Source of the DNA: Xenorhabdus sp. IM139775
GTDB lineage: Bacteria; Pseudomonadota; Gammaproteobacteria; Enterobacterales; Enterobacteriaceae
DNA: 64,000 bases
Direction: 5' to 3'
Assembly (NCBI RefSeq): GCF_028598745.1
Contig: NZ_JAQRFK010000010.1
Location: forward strand, 1 to 64,000
Each line of letters opens with the position of its first letter. Position 1 is the stretch's first letter. The notes under the pieces were generated by a model. The model made no database searches, was not told where the DNA came from, and saw nothing but the letters and a program-made list of their open reading frames with translations. Positions 61,897 through 64,000 of the stretch are shown here, one piece after another. The translations under genes were made by a program, and so were the position numbers.

Positions 61897-62802
61897 TCAA
61901 TATCCACGGCGGGATTGCTGTCGCCATAAATGCGCACCCACCAACGCTTTCCAGGGAGAAAAACCGGCCAGCCATTTTTCTGCTTGTTCCGCGCTGACTT
62001 TGTCTTCCTGATTGAGTAAATATTGCAGGTTACGCCTTACGGCAACATCGCCGTGCAATGAACCATCCAAGTAATTGAATCCCCGTAGCAAGGCATAGTT
62101 CACGGTCCACATGCCAATACCTTTGATAGCCAGCAAGTTATCCGTCAACGGTTTCACTGCATCTTCGCCCTCTGGAATATTCAGCACCAACTCACCAGAA
62201 TCAATCCGTTGGCAAACATGCAATAAAGCATTGGCTTTCCCGACAGAAAAACCGCACTGACGGAGATCATGCTGCGAACATTGCCTCACCTGCTGCTCAT
62301 TCGGGTGACACAATAATCCAGAAGAGTGTGGAATACCCACCGCCTGAATAAAACGCCGCCGGATGGAAATGGCCGCACTTAAACTGATTTGTTGCCCGAT
62401 GATCGCCCAACTGAGCGCTTCAAAAGGTGTCGCGGATTGATAAATCCGCAATCCGGTTTGTCTGCGAACCAACGCGCCAATAACGGGATGATCTTGATAG
62501 CGGAATTCGAATATTTCGACAGGTTGTTTTAAACCCAGCATATGGGAAGCCAGCTCCGATAATGCTTCGTGTCGTGAAGAACCCACTTTATCACCATCAA
62601 TATCGAGCCGTATTGTCGCCCTGCCCTTTTCCAGGGTGATGGTCAACAGCGCTGGGTTTTCCTGCCAAATAATGCCTTTTTTAATTTGATTCTGTTGCAC
62701 AATTTCAGAAACCGCCATGCTATCCCGTTGATGAAAAGCTAAAAAATCTCTCGTGTGATAATGATGAGGTAATATTATTTCCGTTAAACAGCTTGCTTTC
62801 AT
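61897..62802 (-). CDS. DNA-3-methyladenine glycosylase II type protein (AlkA-like)
   Basis: An HhH-GPD base-excision glycosylase of 301 residues that should remove alkylated bases. The N-terminal domain resembles AlkA_N; the core carries ALSWAIIGQQISLSAAISIRR, the hairpin LLAIKGIGMWTVNYALLRG and the catalytic Asp in GSLHGDVAVRRNL. There is no Ada-type methyltransferase part and no iron-sulfur Cys motif. Similar stand-alone proteins are common in Enterobacterales. The substrate range is not known from sequence. Confidence 0.88.
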   Translation of the reverse strand: MKASCLTEIILPHHYHTRDFLAFHQRDSMAVSEIVQQNQIKKGIIWQENPALLTITLEKGRATIRLDIDGDKVGSSRHEALSELASHMLGLKQPVEIFEFRYQDHPVIGALVRRQTGLRIYQSATPFEALSWAIIGQQISLSAAISIRRRFIQAVGIPHSSGLLCHPNEQQVRQCSQHDLRQCGFSVGKANALLHVCQRIDSGELVLNIPEGEDAVKPLTDNLLAIKGIGMWTVNYALLRGFNYLDGSLHGDVAVRRNLQYLLNQEDKVSAEQAEKWLAGFSPWKALVGAHLWRQQSRRGY

Positions 62803-62887
62803 TGGGACGCTCCAAAGACAGACAGAATTAAGCTGACTGTCTAACAGACTTCAAGTTTAGACACAATGGCAAACCAACCAATTGAGT

Positions 62888-63535
62888 CTACAAATCAACA
62901 TGATCAATGTTATATTTAATTAATTCTTTATTTAATTTTTGGATTTGATATTTTGACGGGCTTAACACCAATAGATAAATGCCTATCCCCATCAGTAAAA
63001 TCATGCTTAAGGTAACCCAAAAGAAATCTAACGCACTGCCAAATGTATTGCCCAGTGCATCAGCTTTTAATAAAAAAACCATTAATACGACAAAGGACAA
63101 GGTGAAAAAATAGATTGAAAATAGTTTTTCAAACCAAGCGGTAAGGTAATAAGAAGAACTGACTTTGACTTGAACCATGCCGGAATTTAGGACAGCATAT
63201 GTTTTCAATTTCTTAAGGTTATCGATATATTCCAAACTCAATCCATGTTGTTTCAGCCTGATAAATATATCCCTAAATTTATCAGATTTTATTTTAGTGA
63301 TATCAAACATGATCTCAGATGCAATTTCATATTTAATATACTCTTTATCCAGTTCATTTAAGTAAAGACTATATTCATTCAGATACTTGATGTATTTTAT
63401 CGCTTTTCTTTCTCTTAGTACGCACACATCTGCATAAAGTTTTTTTAAGACAGACAGGATAATACCAATAAAAGTGCCAATAGATCCCAAGACTTTCACG
63501 ATATCATTGCCATGTTTTACGATGTATTCAATCAT
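62888..63535 (-). CDS. Membrane protein of unknown function (215 residues)
   Basis: I do not recognise a family. The N-terminus MIEYIVKHGNDIVKVLGSIG leads into a hydrophobic helix (GTFIGIILSVL, about 16-33), then a charged helical segment (about 34-130, with KAIKYIKYLNEYSLYLNELD), and two strong transmembrane helices near 135-158 and 168-190, ending in a short Lys-rich tail. The gene is AT-rich compared with its neighbours, which suggests an acquired gene. A short N-terminal helix followed by coiled coil and a C-terminal helix pair is also seen in some defence-associated effectors, but this is speculative. Confidence 0.6.
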   Translation of the reverse strand: MIEYIVKHGNDIVKVLGSIGTFIGIILSVLKKLYADVCVLRERKAIKYIKYLNEYSLYLNELDKEYIKYEIASEIMFDITKIKSDKFRDIFIRLKQHGLSLEYIDNLKKLKTYAVLNSGMVQVKVSSSYYLTAWFEKLFSIYFFTLSFVVLMVFLLKADALGNTFGSALDFFWVTLSMILLMGIGIYLLVLSPSKYQIQKLNKELIKYNIDHVDL

Positions 63536-63571
63536 GTCTTTACTCTAAAGAATATAAAATATCTTTAAGTA

Positions 63572-63635
63572 TATACCCTATAAATTTAAAGTTGCAGTCC
63601 GCAAGACAAAAGCCGCTTCGAGTACGACGAGTATA
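63572..63635. repeat. Palindrome-ended repeat (copy C)
   Basis: Begins TATACCCTATAAATTTAAAG and ends CGAGTACGACGAGTATA, the approximate inverse. Same terminal motif as the repeats at 7291 and 50527, with a different internal part. It sits between the unknown membrane protein gene and the mdcH-like gene. Confidence 0.65.
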
Positions 63636-63693
63636 TCTCATGATAAATCCATGGGATCGTCTTCTGCGTTATAAGTGAAAATTCAGTGATGGA

Positions 63694-64000
63694 TTAAATA
63701 CTTGATAACATATTGTAATACTTTGACATTTCAATAGATTTGCCTAGCCCTAATTGCGCACAGGACAAAACATATCCATTTTCCTGTATCGGACGGGCCA
63801 GTCTTGTTAATACTGATCCCGGCGGCATCTCAATCACCAGCCTGACATCACGTTCATAAGCCGCCCTCATCGCATCATGCCAGTGCACCGTTTTTGCCAT
63901 GTTGAAAGCTAAATCGGAGGCAATGTCTTCAGGTTGCCATAGTACGCGGCCAGTATTCCCGCTTAAGTAAGCAATGTTTGGCTTGCTGACATTGACGCTT
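63694..64000 (-). CDS. mdcH: Probable malonate decarboxylase epsilon subunit (MdcH), C-terminal part, cut by window edge
   Basis: The frame is open on the minus strand from the window end to 63694 (about 102 residues). It reads PNIAYLSGNTGRVLWQPEDI, then NMAKTVHWHDAMRAAYERDV and LVIEMPPGSVLTRLARPIQE, the C-terminal part of an acyltransferase of the malonyl-CoA:ACP transacylase type; the wording MPPGSVLT and the gene end fit MdcH of biotin-independent malonate decarboxylase best. MdcH charges the MdcC carrier with malonate. The catalytic GHS motif lies upstream outside the window, as would mdcABCDEG. Another acyltransferase of this fold (for example from a natural-product cluster) cannot be excluded. 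Confidence 0.65.
   Translation of the reverse strand, partial: SVNVSKPNIAYLSGNTGRVLWQPEDIASDLAFNMAKTVHWHDAMRAAYERDVRLVIEMPPGSVLTRLARPIQENGYVLSCAQLGLGKSIEMSKYYNMLSSI

Overview
The window looks like chromosome of an insect- and nematode-associated gammaproteobacterium of the Morganellaceae, most likely Xenorhabdus (genus is an inference). The housekeeping genes follow the enterobacterial order known from E. coli (hemF; der-bamB-yfgM-hisS-ispG-rodZ-pilW-rlmN-ndk; pbpC-yfhM; sseB-pepB; the isc cluster; trmJ/suhB; hcaT; glyA/hmp; glnB; glrR-qseG-glrK; purL; mltF; tadA). They are interrupted by accessory DNA: insertion-sequence remnants, tandem protealysin-like metalloproteases, a type I restriction-modification operon and short palindromic repeats. 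Intergenic DNA is AT-rich.

Layout. 1-3700 is a decayed accessory region: a broken serine recombinase, a small operon with a Doc-like protein whose catalytic His is Tyr, a Cys-rich small protein, a frameshifted IS982-type transposase and a shortened IS110/IS1111-type transposase. 3709-4617 is hemF. 4839-7740 holds two complete M4 metalloproteases of the protealysin/PrtS type and a third copy reduced to the propeptide. 8176-17721 is a conserved block, mostly on the minus strand, for ribosome assembly GTPase, outer-membrane assembly, histidyl-tRNA, isoprenoid synthesis, cell shape, rRNA methylation and nucleotide balance. A small island (17894-19292: secreted protein, YozG-like HTH, DUF2975) precedes pbpC and the alpha-2-macroglobulin yfhM. 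Then follow sseB (C-terminal domain only), pepB and the full iscRSUA-hscBA-fdx-iscX operon with two adjacent IscR sites, then trmJ/suhB, hcaT and glyA/hmp.

41224-48139 is a complete hsdMSR type I restriction-modification operon inserted between hmp and glnB. Beyond it lies a strongly structured element with its own promoter-like sequence (48326-48457), either a small RNA or the displaced hmp/glnB terminator. glnB-nadE and glrR-qseG-glrK follow. Upstream of glrK I recognise the sRNA GlmY with a sigma-54 promoter and three perfect TGTC-N10-GACA GlrR sites, so the GlrK/GlrR-GlmY cell-envelope circuit appears intact. purL (with PurR site), mltF, tadA, a YedJ-like HD protein, an AlkA-type glycosylase, an unknown membrane protein and the edge of a probable malonate decarboxylase mdcH gene complete the window.

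Regulatory sites visible by direct match to known consensus: IscR type 1 (x2), NsrR at hmp, PurR at glyA and purL, sigma-54 and GlrR at glmY. No tRNA, rRNA or CRISPR array was seen. All family assignments come from reading the sequence and from memory of the families; no search was run.
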